Notes under the pieces: generated by a model
Told to the model about the DNA's origin: nothing
Database searches by the model: none
What the model saw: only the letters and a program-made list of their open reading frames with translations
Source: Tardiphaga sp052076105
GTDB lineage: Bacteria > Pseudomonadota > Alphaproteobacteria > Rhizobiales > Xanthobacteraceae
DNA length: 64,000 nt
Assembly: GCF_052076105.1 (NCBI RefSeq)
Contig: NZ_CP197245.1
Span: forward strand, 3,782,001 to 3,846,000
Direction: 5' to 3'
Shown: one piece after another, positions 18,561 to 27,497 of the stretch
Layout of the letters: the number at the start of each line of letters is the position of its first letter
How positions within the stretch are numbered: the first letter of the stretch is position 1
Translations under genes and position numbers: made by a program

Positions 18561-18590
18561 TCTGTCAGACCAGGTACAGGATCGACGCGA

Positions 18591-19817
18591 TCACTGCGCC
18601 TTCCATGCCGGCTTCGGCACGACCGGCGCACGCGCGCCCTCGTTACCCGACGGGCCGATGCCGTAGAACTCGCCGTCCTGCCACTGCCCGACCCACCAGT
18701 ATTTGGTCGGCATGTTGTTCTCGAGCTTCACCTTGCCGATCACTGTATCGAAGGTGCCGGTCTGCAGGTCCTTGATGACCGCAGCGCGATCGACCTTACC
18801 GACGCGCTCGATCGCCTGCTGCAGCATCTGCAGACCGGCATAGGTAACCGCACTGGCCCAGCGATCCGGCTCTGCGCCATTCGCCGCCGACGCCTTGTGC
18901 CGCGCCAGATAGTCCTTGATGGCCGGGCTGTCGCCGCTCCAGCCGCCGATGCCCATGACGCCCTCGGCATTGGCGCCGAATTTCTGCTTGAACAGCGGGA
19001 AAGCCGTGCCGACGCCGGTGTAGAAGATCTTCGGATTGAAACCCGAGATGCGAGACTGTTCGGTAATCGCGATCGTGTCCGGCGGATAGCTGAAGGCGAT
19101 GAACACGTCGGGGTTCAGCGCCTTCACCTCGTTGATAATCGGGCTGAGATCCTGCGTGCCGACCGGATAGGTCTTGTCATAGGCGAGCTTGAACTTGGCA
19201 GCTGTGAGTGCGGGCCGGGCTGCACCAGAGAGATCGATGCCGAAGCCGTCGGCGATGCTGGCCATCGCCACGGTGTCGCCGATCTTGCCTTCGGTGCGCA
19301 GCTTCGTCAGCAGCTCAACCAGCGTCTTGGCGGCATCGGCGCTTGTGCCGAGCAGCCAGAAACTGTTGGGCCAGCGCTTTGCCAGCTCAGGCGCGCGGTC
19401 GGTCACGGCCGTCGATGCAATGTGCGGGTAGCCGGCCTTGTTCAGGATCGGGCCGACCGCGAGGTTGAGGCCGGTGCCCCAGGGCGGCAGGATAAAATCG
19501 ACCTTGTCCTGGGTAATCAGGCGCTCCAGCGCCTTGGCGGCTTCCTCGGCGCTCGAGCGGTCGTCGTATTGGACGACTTCGATCGGCACGCGCTTGTCAC
19601 CGAGCTTGAGGCCGCCGGCCGCGTTCACCTCTTTGACCCACAGCTCGTAGTTCGGAATCGTCGTCACCGCAGCGCCGCCGGCGGCGGGGCCGGTGCGCGA
19701 GATGGCATAACCGATCTTGACCGACGTCTGGGCCTCGGCTGCACCGCCGCATCCGACGGTCGCCACACCAGCCACTGCGAGTAGTCCCGCCGCAAGGCGC
19801 TTGACTGCTGACACCAT
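18591..19817 (-). CDS. LIV-type ABC transporter substrate-binding protein
   Basis: A 408-residue periplasmic binding protein (Peripla_BP_6 type). An N-terminal signal (AAGLLAVAGVATVGCGGAAEAQ) is present; the cysteine could be a lipidation site, but the lipobox is weak. The mature part starts VKIGYAISRTGPAAG and has the lobes expected for LivK-like proteins. GGAGGAT lies 6 bases before the ATG. It is the first gene of the operon 19817-13803. The ligand is unknown; the linked aldehyde dehydrogenase suggests an aromatic acid or aldehyde precursor. Confidence 0.89.
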   Translation of the reverse strand: MVSAVKRLAAGLLAVAGVATVGCGGAAEAQTSVKIGYAISRTGPAAGGAAVTTIPNYELWVKEVNAAGGLKLGDKRVPIEVVQYDDRSSAEEAAKALERLITQDKVDFILPPWGTGLNLAVGPILNKAGYPHIASTAVTDRAPELAKRWPNSFWLLGTSADAAKTLVELLTKLRTEGKIGDTVAMASIADGFGIDLSGAARPALTAAKFKLAYDKTYPVGTQDLSPIINEVKALNPDVFIAFSYPPDTIAITEQSRISGFNPKIFYTGVGTAFPLFKQKFGANAEGVMGIGGWSGDSPAIKDYLARHKASAANGAEPDRWASAVTYAGLQMLQQAIERVGKVDRAAVIKDLQTGTFDTVIGKVKLENNMPTKYWWVGQWQDGEFYGIGPSGNEGARAPVVPKPAWKAQ

Positions 19818-19966
19818 GTTATCCTCCCCGAATTCTTTTCACCGACGCCTTGTGGCGTTCGACAGCGGGAGACTAGTCCAGCGTTTGGGGCTGGGAATTG
19901 GACGCATCCGGGGAAAGATTGTATTGATCCGTGTAGGCGAGCTATTTCACGCGACGGATTGTCCCA

Positions 19967-20890
19967 GTGCTTGAGACCGCGCACATCGTTTCAGGTCCGG
20001 CCGGCTTCATGGAGAAGCTGCTTCCCGCTTTGCATGCCGACAGATTCGTACCCGGACTGGCGCCGCGCAGCTGGACCATCCGGCAGTCGGTTCCCCGGCG
20101 CTCGCATCTGCTGGTGGTCGAGACCCGGCGCGGCACCGCCACGATGCGCGGCACCACGGTTGCCATTCAGTCCCCCGGCCTGCTGTGGCTGCCCGGCGAT
20201 CACGAGGGCACGCTGGAGGTCGAAGCCGGCGCGCAAGGCTATCTGATTTCAGTGTCGGACGATGTCCTCACCCGTACCGTGGCTGGCAGTGCCGAGGCGC
20301 TGCATCTGCGGCGAACCATCGACCGGCTTGTCCTGCGCGAAGGTACGCAACTCGCGACGACCTTTGCGGCCATCACGGAATCCTGCAGCACGCTGGTGCG
20401 TGAGTTGAATACGCCGGGCCGCGGCAGCGCAACGATGACATCGACGCATGTGCTGTTGCTGTGCCTCCATCTCTGGCGATCGGTGATCTCGGAGGAAGCC
20501 TCCGACGATGCAGCACAGCGCGGCGACGGCCCTCGCCTCGTCGGCAATTTCCTACAGATGGTCGAACTGCATTATCGCGATGGCTGGCCCATCGCACGCT
20601 ATGCGGCCGCACTCGGCGTCACTGACGACAAGCTGCACGCACATTGCAAACGTGAGAAGGGCTGCAGCCCGCGCGCCATCGTGCATCAACGCCTGATCCA
20701 CGAAGCCTGCATGCGGTTGCGGCAGCTTGATCTTCCAGTCGAGCAGATCGGCTATGGCCTCGGCTTCCGCGATCCCGGCTATTTCAATCGCTTCTTCCGC
20801 AAGTATCAAAACGCCTCGCCAGGCGCCTATCGGCGACGCGCGCGGCAAGATCCAGGTCAGCTCGGCCCGTCCTATGCAGCCTGGCCGTAA
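19967..20890 (+). CDS. AraC-family transcriptional regulator
   Basis: A 307-residue regulator. The N-terminal half is a ligand-sensing domain (SHLLVVETRRGTATM...). The C-terminal HTH_18 domain contains YAAALGVTDDKLHAHCKRE and ends with the AraC signature RLRQLDLPVEQIGYGLGFRDPGYFNRFFRKY. The start codon is a GTG at 19967. It is divergent from the LIV-type transporter and aldehyde dehydrogenase operon with a 149-base gap, so it likely activates that operon in response to its substrate. Confidence 0.88.
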   Translation: MLETAHIVSGPAGFMEKLLPALHADRFVPGLAPRSWTIRQSVPRRSHLLVVETRRGTATMRGTTVAIQSPGLLWLPGDHEGTLEVEAGAQGYLISVSDDVLTRTVAGSAEALHLRRTIDRLVLREGTQLATTFAAITESCSTLVRELNTPGRGSATMTSTHVLLLCLHLWRSVISEEASDDAAQRGDGPRLVGNFLQMVELHYRDGWPIARYAAALGVTDDKLHAHCKREKGCSPRAIVHQRLIHEACMRLRQLDLPVEQIGYGLGFRDPGYFNRFFRKYQNASPGAYRRRARQDPGQLGPSYAAWP

Positions 20891-21342
20891 CTGTCCCACC
20901 CTCGATCAGCGCTGTGTCTCTTTGAAACCTGCGTGATCAATTTGGAACAGCACGCGTTAAGCATGACTCGAGATTGAATCGGGGTCACAACATCTGTTTG
21001 CGCGCTCTGTTTCAGATTTCATTTCAGGACACCGTTCACCATTCAGCTCAAAGCGCTGGCAAAAATCGTCCCACAAAGCGCCATCGACGTAGGATCGCAC
21101 CGATACGACGCATGCGACAGCGCCAATTACCGACATCAGGTGGAGCAGAATACTACTTGGCGCAACGAGGTTGCATTCACCCGACTGTGTCCGAGTGTTT
21201 CTGCCGATATGCCTTATCGCGAAGGTCAAATCTTAGACGTTGTCTTGGCGACGAAAGCCTGCGAAAGCAGGACATTGATGAAATTGCGACTTATCAGCGC
21301 ACTTACGGAATTGGCGTTCACCCCTTTTCATAGTGTCGGCCC
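20891..21342. other. 452-base gap without a supported gene
   Basis: This stretch between the AraC gene and the first glycosyltransferase has visibly lower GC than its surroundings. It contains short open frames on both strands (for example 20957-21229 minus), but none has a recognisable domain, a convincing start or the codon pattern of the neighbours. I see no tRNA, repeat or clear terminator. It should contain the promoter of the 21343 gene. Confidence 0.5.
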
Positions 21343-22521
21343 ATGACCATCGAGATCGTCCAGATTGTCCAGGAGTTGAGTTCGGTCGGTGGCGTTGAAA
21401 GCGTGGCCAGCGAACTCGCATGCGCGTTCAGCCGCGCCAAAATCGCCAACACAGTTCTCGCCAGCACCGTTGGCGAAAAGGTAACGCCAGGCACGCGCAT
21501 CGAGCGCGTCGGTGCCTGGCTTTCGCACATCAAGACGCGCGGCATCCTGCGCTATCTCGGTCGCGCTTTTGTCGTTCCCGCCTTCACATTGCTGGCGACG
21601 CGCGCCGCCCATCATCATCCCAAGGCCGTCATCATCAGCCATGGCGACAGCCTGACAGGCGACGTACTTGTCGTGCACGCGGTCAACGCACAGAGCCTCG
21701 CCGAGAAGCGCAACGCCGGTTCCTGGTTATGGATGCTGAATCCCATGCATCTGTGGGTCGCCCTGCGCGATCGCTGGATGATCGGTGGCCTGCGCTATCG
21801 CATGTATGTCGCGGTCTCGCCGCGCGTCGCAACCGAGCTGCAGCAGATTTACAAGGTGCCAGCGTCACGCATCCGCGTGATCCCCAACGGCATCGATCTC
21901 AATCGCTTCGCCCGCGACACCGCAGCCGGTCTCCGGGTCCGTCAGGAATTCGGCATCCCGGCAAACGCCAGACTGCTGCTGTTCGCCGGCCATGAATTTC
22001 GCCGCAAGGGTCTGGCGCATGCCATTGGCGCGCTCGAACGCCTCGGCCCCGATGTCTGGATGCTTGTGGTGGGTTCGGATAATCCCGCGCCCTATCGCAA
22101 ACTGGCGACAACCTCCGCCGATCGGCTGGTCTTCGCGGGATCGCGTACCGACATGCCGGCCTTCTACGCCGCGGCCGATGCCTTCGTGCTGCCGACTGCT
22201 TACGAGACTTTCTCGCTGGTCTGCATGGAAGCCATGGCCTGCTCGACGCCGGTTTTTGCAACACCGGTCGGTGGGATCGAGGATTACCTTGTCGACGGCG
22301 TGAACGGTTATCAGATCAAGATGGACGGCGCAGACATCGCCGAGAAGATCGCGATGGCGTTCTCCGATCCGGCGACGCTGGCCCGGCTGTGCGAAGGAGC
22401 GCATGCCACGGCACTGAATTACGGCTGGGACTATGTGGGTTCGCGCTACATCGAACTGCTGGAGCAGGTGCAGGCGTCGAAGAACGAATTTGCGCCGGGC
22501 GCCATGGCAGTCGGCGCCTGA
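21343..22521 (+). CDS. Glycosyltransferase family 4
   Basis: A 392-residue GT-B fold enzyme that transfers a sugar from a nucleotide-sugar donor. The N-terminal acceptor half begins VQIVQELSSVGGVESVA. The C-terminal donor half has RIRVIPNGIDLNRF, FAGHEFRRKG and the EX7E motif ETFSLVCME. It probably builds the exopolysaccharide made by the opposite-strand cluster 22537-29794. It is convergent with the next gene (15-base gap). Donor and acceptor sugars are unknown. Confidence 0.88.
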   Translation: MTIEIVQIVQELSSVGGVESVASELACAFSRAKIANTVLASTVGEKVTPGTRIERVGAWLSHIKTRGILRYLGRAFVVPAFTLLATRAAHHHPKAVIISHGDSLTGDVLVVHAVNAQSLAEKRNAGSWLWMLNPMHLWVALRDRWMIGGLRYRMYVAVSPRVATELQQIYKVPASRIRVIPNGIDLNRFARDTAAGLRVRQEFGIPANARLLLFAGHEFRRKGLAHAIGALERLGPDVWMLVVGSDNPAPYRKLATTSADRLVFAGSRTDMPAFYAAADAFVLPTAYETFSLVCMEAMACSTPVFATPVGGIEDYLVDGVNGYQIKMDGADIAEKIAMAFSDPATLARLCEGAHATALNYGWDYVGSRYIELLEQVQASKNEFAPGAMAVGA

Positions 22522-22536
22522 TCGCAAACGCCTGCT

Positions 22537-23703
22537 TCAAGGGCGGCGCCGGTCAGCTCCCTGTTTTGCATCGGCAGCCTGCTGGCAGGCTGACACCAGC
22601 GCATTCGCCACCACCTCGTAAGTGAAACGCGTCAGCACGTTGTCGCGTGCCGCCGCGCCGCGATCCAGCAACTGCTGCGGCTCGGCAGCAAGCCGATCCA
22701 GCAGTGTCGCCAGCGCATCCGGATCGCGCTCGGGAATAGTCCAGCCGCCCTTGCCGACAACATCGGGAATAGCGCCGCCCGTCGAACCGATCACCGGCAC
22801 GCCGCAAGCCTGCGACTCGACGATCACCCGGCCGAACTGCTCACGCACGGCGCTGGTGGTGCGCGTCAGCAAGATCATTGCATCGAGACTGCTCAGAAAC
22901 GTCGCGACATCGGCCGGCTTGCCCCAGCCCTGAAACGTCACGCGATCGGTCAGGCCGAGTTCGGCAACGCGCTGCTTCAGCGCCCCCTCATGCGGACCCT
23001 CGCCCATGATGGCCAATGTCACCGCCGCTGTGACGCGCTTCATCGCATCGAGCGCGTCGTCGAGCCCCTTCTCCTCGACGAGACGCCCGACATAGCCGAT
23101 GCGTAGTCCCCGCCCCGGCGCAATCGGCGCCTGGCGCGCGCCGGTCTGATTGAAGGTCGCGAGATCGACGCCATAGCCAATTGGCGACACTGGCCCCGCA
23201 TAGCCGCGCGCGCGGACCACTGCTGTCGCTTCCGGACTGCGCGAGAGAATATGATCGGTGTTCCGCAGCACGTCCTTGCGGATGAACTCGAATGGTGGCG
23301 GCAAGCGCTTCAGGATGTTCTGATCGACTTCCAGGACCATCGCGGCGCGGCCCTTGAGGACCCGCGCCTGCATCGCAACGACGCCCCACGGCTCTTCCCA
23401 GAGATGGATCACATCCGGATCGACCTCGCGGATAATGCGGCGCAGGCCGGGATAGAAATGCAAATACCAGCTCATCGGGCCCGCACGCGGCAGGCGGATC
23501 GGCATCACATGCACGGTCATGCCGGGATCGTCGGACGGATCCGCAATGATCGTACGGCCGAACTGATACCAGGTGGCGGGGACGACGAGATGCATATCGA
23601 CGTCGTCGCGCCCGACGAGGGGATAGTATCGCAGACGCCCCGCATCGCGGCTGACGGCAGAATGTGCAATCGAGAGAACCGTGAGACGACGACTGCTAGA
23701 CAC
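22537..23703 (-). CDS. Glycosyltransferase family 4
   Basis: A 388-residue GT-B enzyme. The N-terminal half begins LTVLSIAHSAVSRDAGR. The donor half shows LRIGYVGRLVEEKGLDD, ITLAIMGEGPHE-like sequence and the EX7E motif EQFGRVIVE. The start is a GTG at 23703 that overlaps the end of the deacetylase gene by eight bases, so the two are translationally coupled. It is the last gene of the exopolysaccharide operon that starts at 29794. Confidence 0.87.
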   Translation of the reverse strand: MSSSRRLTVLSIAHSAVSRDAGRLRYYPLVGRDDVDMHLVVPATWYQFGRTIIADPSDDPGMTVHVMPIRLPRAGPMSWYLHFYPGLRRIIREVDPDVIHLWEEPWGVVAMQARVLKGRAAMVLEVDQNILKRLPPPFEFIRKDVLRNTDHILSRSPEATAVVRARGYAGPVSPIGYGVDLATFNQTGARQAPIAPGRGLRIGYVGRLVEEKGLDDALDAMKRVTAAVTLAIMGEGPHEGALKQRVAELGLTDRVTFQGWGKPADVATFLSSLDAMILLTRTTSAVREQFGRVIVESQACGVPVIGSTGGAIPDVVGKGGWTIPERDPDALATLLDRLAAEPQQLLDRGAAARDNVLTRFTYEVVANALVSACQQAADAKQGADRRRP

Positions 23704-24718
23704 GCCCCGTCATCCTCGCGGCCACGCCCGTCAGGCCAGACAGATGCAATTCCATGGTTGCGAGACTGCGATCCGCGCCGTTGATCGTGCAGCGCGGAAG
23801 ATTGTAGGCATCCTGGCCATTGCGGACGAGACCCTTGCGGGTCGTCGCTGCACTCGCATAACCGGCATCACGCGCGATTGCGAAATCACGCGGACCACAA
23901 TCGCCGGAGCGGCCATACGGGAATGCGAAATGCCTTGCAGGAATGCCAAGGCGCTCGACCAGCCGGTCGCGGCCGCCCTTGAGCTCGAAGCGTGCGCCAT
24001 CGGGCGACAGCGACGAAATCCGCGCATGCGTCACGGTGTGGCCGCCGATTTCCACCAGCGGATCGTCGCGCAACTCTTCGAGCATTTCCCAGGTGATCGC
24101 GTGCTTCCAGTGCATCGCGTCGATGTCGACACCATTGAGCTCGCAGAATTTCTTGTAAGAAGCTGACGCCTGCGGACCATCCCAGCGATCAGCAATTCGA
24201 TGGAACGCCGCGCGCTTCGCCTCAGACGTCGGCACGTCGATCGCACCGTCCTCGAGGATGACGCGATCGTTGTTGAGCAATGTATCTTCCAGACCTGCGG
24301 CCCATAGCGGAAGCGTACCGTCCGGGATGCCCGTCGTGACGAACAGTGTCACCGGCACGTTGTGGCGGCGAAACAGCGGCACGATCTCCTCATACGTATC
24401 GCGATAGCAATCATCGACGGAGAAATTGACGAAGCGATCGTTCGGCTTTCCAGCCTTCGAGCGATGGATCGCCTCCTCCATCGTCACGACGTCCCAGCCG
24501 CGCTCCTTCAGATGCGACAGGAACTGATCGAGAAAATTGGTATCGAGATAGAAGTCGCGGTTCGGCAGCTTTTCCCAGGCTTGAGCGGAAGCGCCACGAT
24601 GGAATGTCATCAGGCAGCCGCGGGTGCCCATGAGCATATCGGCAGCCATGCTGATCGGACGGACCAGCGCTTCGGACGACGCCATACGTCGGGCGGCGAT
24701 GGATAACAGCTGCTTCAT
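23696..24718 (-). CDS. Polysaccharide deacetylase (NodB/CE4 type)
   Basis: A 340-residue CE4 enzyme that removes N- or O-acetyl groups from polysaccharide. The catalytic motif NFSVDDCYRD replaces the usual TFDDG; both aspartates are kept. The metal histidines are in GGHTVTHARIS (H-x3-H), and FAFPYGRSGD is the later family motif. The ATG at 24718 is preferred over a TTG one codon upstream. No clear signal peptide is seen, only a weakly hydrophobic N-terminus, so it may act on a lipid-linked precursor in the cytoplasm. Confidence 0.84.
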   Translation of the reverse strand: MKQLLSIAARRMASSEALVRPISMAADMLMGTRGCLMTFHRGASAQAWEKLPNRDFYLDTNFLDQFLSHLKERGWDVVTMEEAIHRSKAGKPNDRFVNFSVDDCYRDTYEEIVPLFRRHNVPVTLFVTTGIPDGTLPLWAAGLEDTLLNNDRVILEDGAIDVPTSEAKRAAFHRIADRWDGPQASASYKKFCELNGVDIDAMHWKHAITWEMLEELRDDPLVEIGGHTVTHARISSLSPDGARFELKGGRDRLVERLGIPARHFAFPYGRSGDCGPRDFAIARDAGYASAATTRKGLVRNGQDAYNLPRCTINGADRSLATMELHLSGLTGVAARMTGRV

Positions 24719-24772
24719 CAAAAAGCCCTCAAACGATCAAGGCACTCTCTAATACAAAAACGCATGTAAAAG

Positions 24773-26272
24773 TCACAAGCGACCCCGGACGCGCGCAAAT
24801 GCCGCAATGTACACGCCCGGCATCAGCATCCCGACAGACAGTGCAAGGCAGACCAGATAGGCAAAGCCACCGGCAAAAAGCCGCTGCCACGGGCCCGTCA
24901 AAACCTCATGAATTTGCCAGCTGAGGAGTGCCATCAGCGCCGCCGGAAAACACGCCAGAAGCATCAGGTAAAGCAGCTTGCGCCGGGACCCCAGGACGAT
25001 CATGACGCCAGCCAGAAGAACGATACCACGAGCCGCTTCACCCAGTCCAAGCAACAGCGTGCCCCATTCGTGCGCGGCCGGCAGATATGACGTCAGAAGG
25101 TTAACTACGGTATTAACCAGATAGGCACTGATGATGATGATAGCGGCGGCAAAATTCCGCCCGGCGCCGTTCAGGATACGGATCAGGATCCAGCCGAGGG
25201 TCGCGGCCCAGAGGCCAAGTGCAATCCCGCGCAGGGCCTGACTGGTCAGAAACAGCGCGTGCTCGTTAAAGGCGCCACGCAAAAACACCAGCCGCACGAT
25301 CTCTGGCGCGAACATCGCGAGAAAGACCGACGCCGGCACCGCCAGTGCGAGAATAGGCCGCGCAATCCCTTCGATCTGTGCACCGACATCTTTCGATGGA
25401 TGGCTGGACAACACCGCGAGGCCGACCGGCTGGCTGATCAGCAGCAATGCGCTCTCGGTCAAGGTCCGCGCATAATCCAGCGAGGCCACCGCACCGGTCC
25501 CGATGCGCGATGCCAGCAGGCGTTCGATCCAGACATTGGCCTGTTCGGCGAGCGGCAGCGCGAGCAGCGGCCGCAGCCGGTGGAAGAAGTCGCGACCCGA
25601 GGCCAGCACGGATGACAGCGACAGGCCCTTGAAGCTGAGCACGCCCTCGCGCCACATCGTGTAGAGGCCCCACGCGCCAAGCACGTTGAAGGCAGCCGAG
25701 AACGACCAGGCCAGCGTATGGAAGTTGCCGGAGACAGCAACCAGGGCAATGCCCATGAGCACGGCGATGTTCAGGATGCTGGCGCGGACATTCGTCAGGC
25801 GCGTCCGACCGAGCGCGATTTCCCCCGCGGCGAGCACATTGATCATCGCCGAGGCCGGCATGCCCAGCGCCATGATCCGAATGAAGTCGAGAGTGAGGCT
25901 GCGCCCTTCGGCGGAAAAGCCACCAACCAGCGCGTCCACAGCCCGCTCGCCGAGCGCCTGTAGTGCAACCATCAGGATCATGGCGATGCCGGTGATTGCC
26001 ACTGTCATCGCGCCGAGGCGCTGAGGTCCGTTGCCGTCCTTCAGCGCATCCCGGTGCATCGGGATCATCACAGCAGGGACGGTCTCGTTCTGCAGGAAGG
26101 CGAGCGGCAGCATCACCGCCGTGATCGCACCACGAAAGCCGTCGGCGACCAGCGAGGCGCCAAGCACCTGCGCCATCAGGATCTCGCGGCCGAAGCCCAG
26201 CAGCTTGCTCGTCAGCGCACCACTGATGAGAATCGCCGTAAACTTGCGCGTCGAATGCCGGGCACCGCTCAT
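24773..26272 (-). CDS. MurJ/MviN-type lipid-linked oligosaccharide flippase
   Basis: A 499-residue integral membrane protein of the MOP exporter superfamily, with roughly 13-14 hydrophobic segments. The N-terminus (GALTSKLLGFGREILMAQVLGASLVADGFRGA) and the LFAPEIVRLVFLRGAF-like stretch match MviN/MurJ. Within an exopolysaccharide operon it most likely flips the lipid-linked repeat unit, the place normally held by Wzx. A housekeeping peptidoglycan murJ role is less likely from the context. Confidence 0.83.
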   Translation of the reverse strand: MSGARHSTRKFTAILISGALTSKLLGFGREILMAQVLGASLVADGFRGAITAVMLPLAFLQNETVPAVMIPMHRDALKDGNGPQRLGAMTVAITGIAMILMVALQALGERAVDALVGGFSAEGRSLTLDFIRIMALGMPASAMINVLAAGEIALGRTRLTNVRASILNIAVLMGIALVAVSGNFHTLAWSFSAAFNVLGAWGLYTMWREGVLSFKGLSLSSVLASGRDFFHRLRPLLALPLAEQANVWIERLLASRIGTGAVASLDYARTLTESALLLISQPVGLAVLSSHPSKDVGAQIEGIARPILALAVPASVFLAMFAPEIVRLVFLRGAFNEHALFLTSQALRGIALGLWAATLGWILIRILNGAGRNFAAAIIIISAYLVNTVVNLLTSYLPAAHEWGTLLLGLGEAARGIVLLAGVMIVLGSRRKLLYLMLLACFPAALMALLSWQIHEVLTGPWQRLFAGGFAYLVCLALSVGMLMPGVYIAAFARVRGRL

Positions 26273-26342
26273 GGGTGCGCCGCTACGGTCCGGTCAGGGA
26301 CCGTCCGGGAATTCAAATTGCAGACTGAGCGGCGATGCGCGG

Positions 26343-27497
26343 TCACACGGGCGCTCCCGCGGCCGCTCGCCCGATGATGTTTGAAACCGTCTGCAGCATC
26401 TGATCGACGCTGTAATGCGAGCGCGCCCGCGCTTCGGCATATTGCAACTGGCCCGCCAATTCAGGCGGCCGCGACATGACCTTGGCAATAGCGGCGGCCA
26501 GCGCGTCGGCATCCCCCGGCGGCACCAGCGTCCCCGCTTTGCCAGCTTCGAGAATATCGGACGCCGCTCCAGCATCCGTCGCAATCACAGGCACATCCGC
26601 GAGCATGGCTTCGACCAGCGTGCGACCGAAGGGTTCGGGATCAATCGACGGATGGATCATCGCATCGACGGCGCGCATCAACCTCGGCACATCGCTGCGC
26701 TGACCGAGGAAATGCACGCGATCGCCAAGACCGAGATCCGCCACCATCCGGCTCAGCTTCTCGGCATAAGGCTCTTCGCCAAACAAGGCAGATCCCGCAA
26801 TGATGCAGCTGACGCCTGGCGTCTTTGCCAGGGCCTGCAACACGATATGCTGCCCCTTCCATGCCGCAAGGCGGCTGAAGACTCCGACGAGCGGTCCTTC
26901 GGGCAATTTCAACTCGCGCCTGATCTCGAGCGGCGTGCTGGCGTCCGGCGGCACATCAAGGCCGTTTGGCACGATCGCGACCAGCTCCTTCCAACCGCCT
27001 TGGGCAATGAAGGCATCTGCAGCAGCTTGCGAGGGGACGATCACCTTTGCCGTGCAATAATTCGCCAGCGCGACCTGCACGCGGCGCTGCATGGCGCCGA
27101 AATGCTCACTGCTGATGATATCGTGGAGGTGCCAGATCAGCGGACGCCGCGCCAGCCTGGCAGCGACGGCCGATAACACAAAGGCCTTCTGCGAATTCGC
27201 GTAGATGACGTCATGGCGGCGTGCTTCACGCGTCAATTCGGCGATGATCGCCCCGAGCCGGCCAATCAGCGGAAAGACTTTCAGGATCGAGCTATCGCGC
27301 CTGACATCCGAGAGTCCTTCGCCCCAGCGCGACACGCGCACCTTCAGGCCCCTGGCTGCGAGCGCCTGATGCAGCGGGCCATCCTCGAACAGAAAGGCCG
27401 CCTCGCCCGCCCATGGCTGAACGAGATCGATCAGAACGAGCTCTGCGCCAGAGATCGAGCCCGTATGGCAGACGAACAGAACGCGCGGAGCGGACAT
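26343..27497 (-). CDS. Glycosyltransferase family 4
   Basis: A 384-residue GT-B enzyme. The N-terminus VLFVCHTGSISGAELVLIDLV is the acceptor-half motif. The donor half has VPNGLDVPPDAS, VGVFSRLAAWKGQ and the EX7E motif EPFGRTLVE. The ATG at 27497 shares one base with the stop of the Wzc-like gene (TGATG), so a much longer in-frame reading upstream is rejected. It sits between the chain-length gene and the flippase gene in the operon. Confidence 0.88.
   Translation of the reverse strand: MSAPRVLFVCHTGSISGAELVLIDLVQPWAGEAAFLFEDGPLHQALAARGLKVRVSRWGEGLSDVRRDSSILKVFPLIGRLGAIIAELTREARRHDVIYANSQKAFVLSAVAARLARRPLIWHLHDIISSEHFGAMQRRVQVALANYCTAKVIVPSQAAADAFIAQGGWKELVAIVPNGLDVPPDASTPLEIRRELKLPEGPLVGVFSRLAAWKGQHIVLQALAKTPGVSCIIAGSALFGEEPYAEKLSRMVADLGLGDRVHFLGQRSDVPRLMRAVDAMIHPSIDPEPFGRTLVEAMLADVPVIATDAGAASDILEAGKAGTLVPPGDADALAAAIAKVMSRPPELAGQLQYAEARARSHYSVDQMLQTVSNIIGRAAAGAPV

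Noticed and set aside
20957..21229. A 90-codon minus-strand open frame in the gap before the glycosyltransferase
   Set aside because: No ribosome site, no recognisable domain and a composition unlike the neighbours. It was left as unexplained gap sequence.
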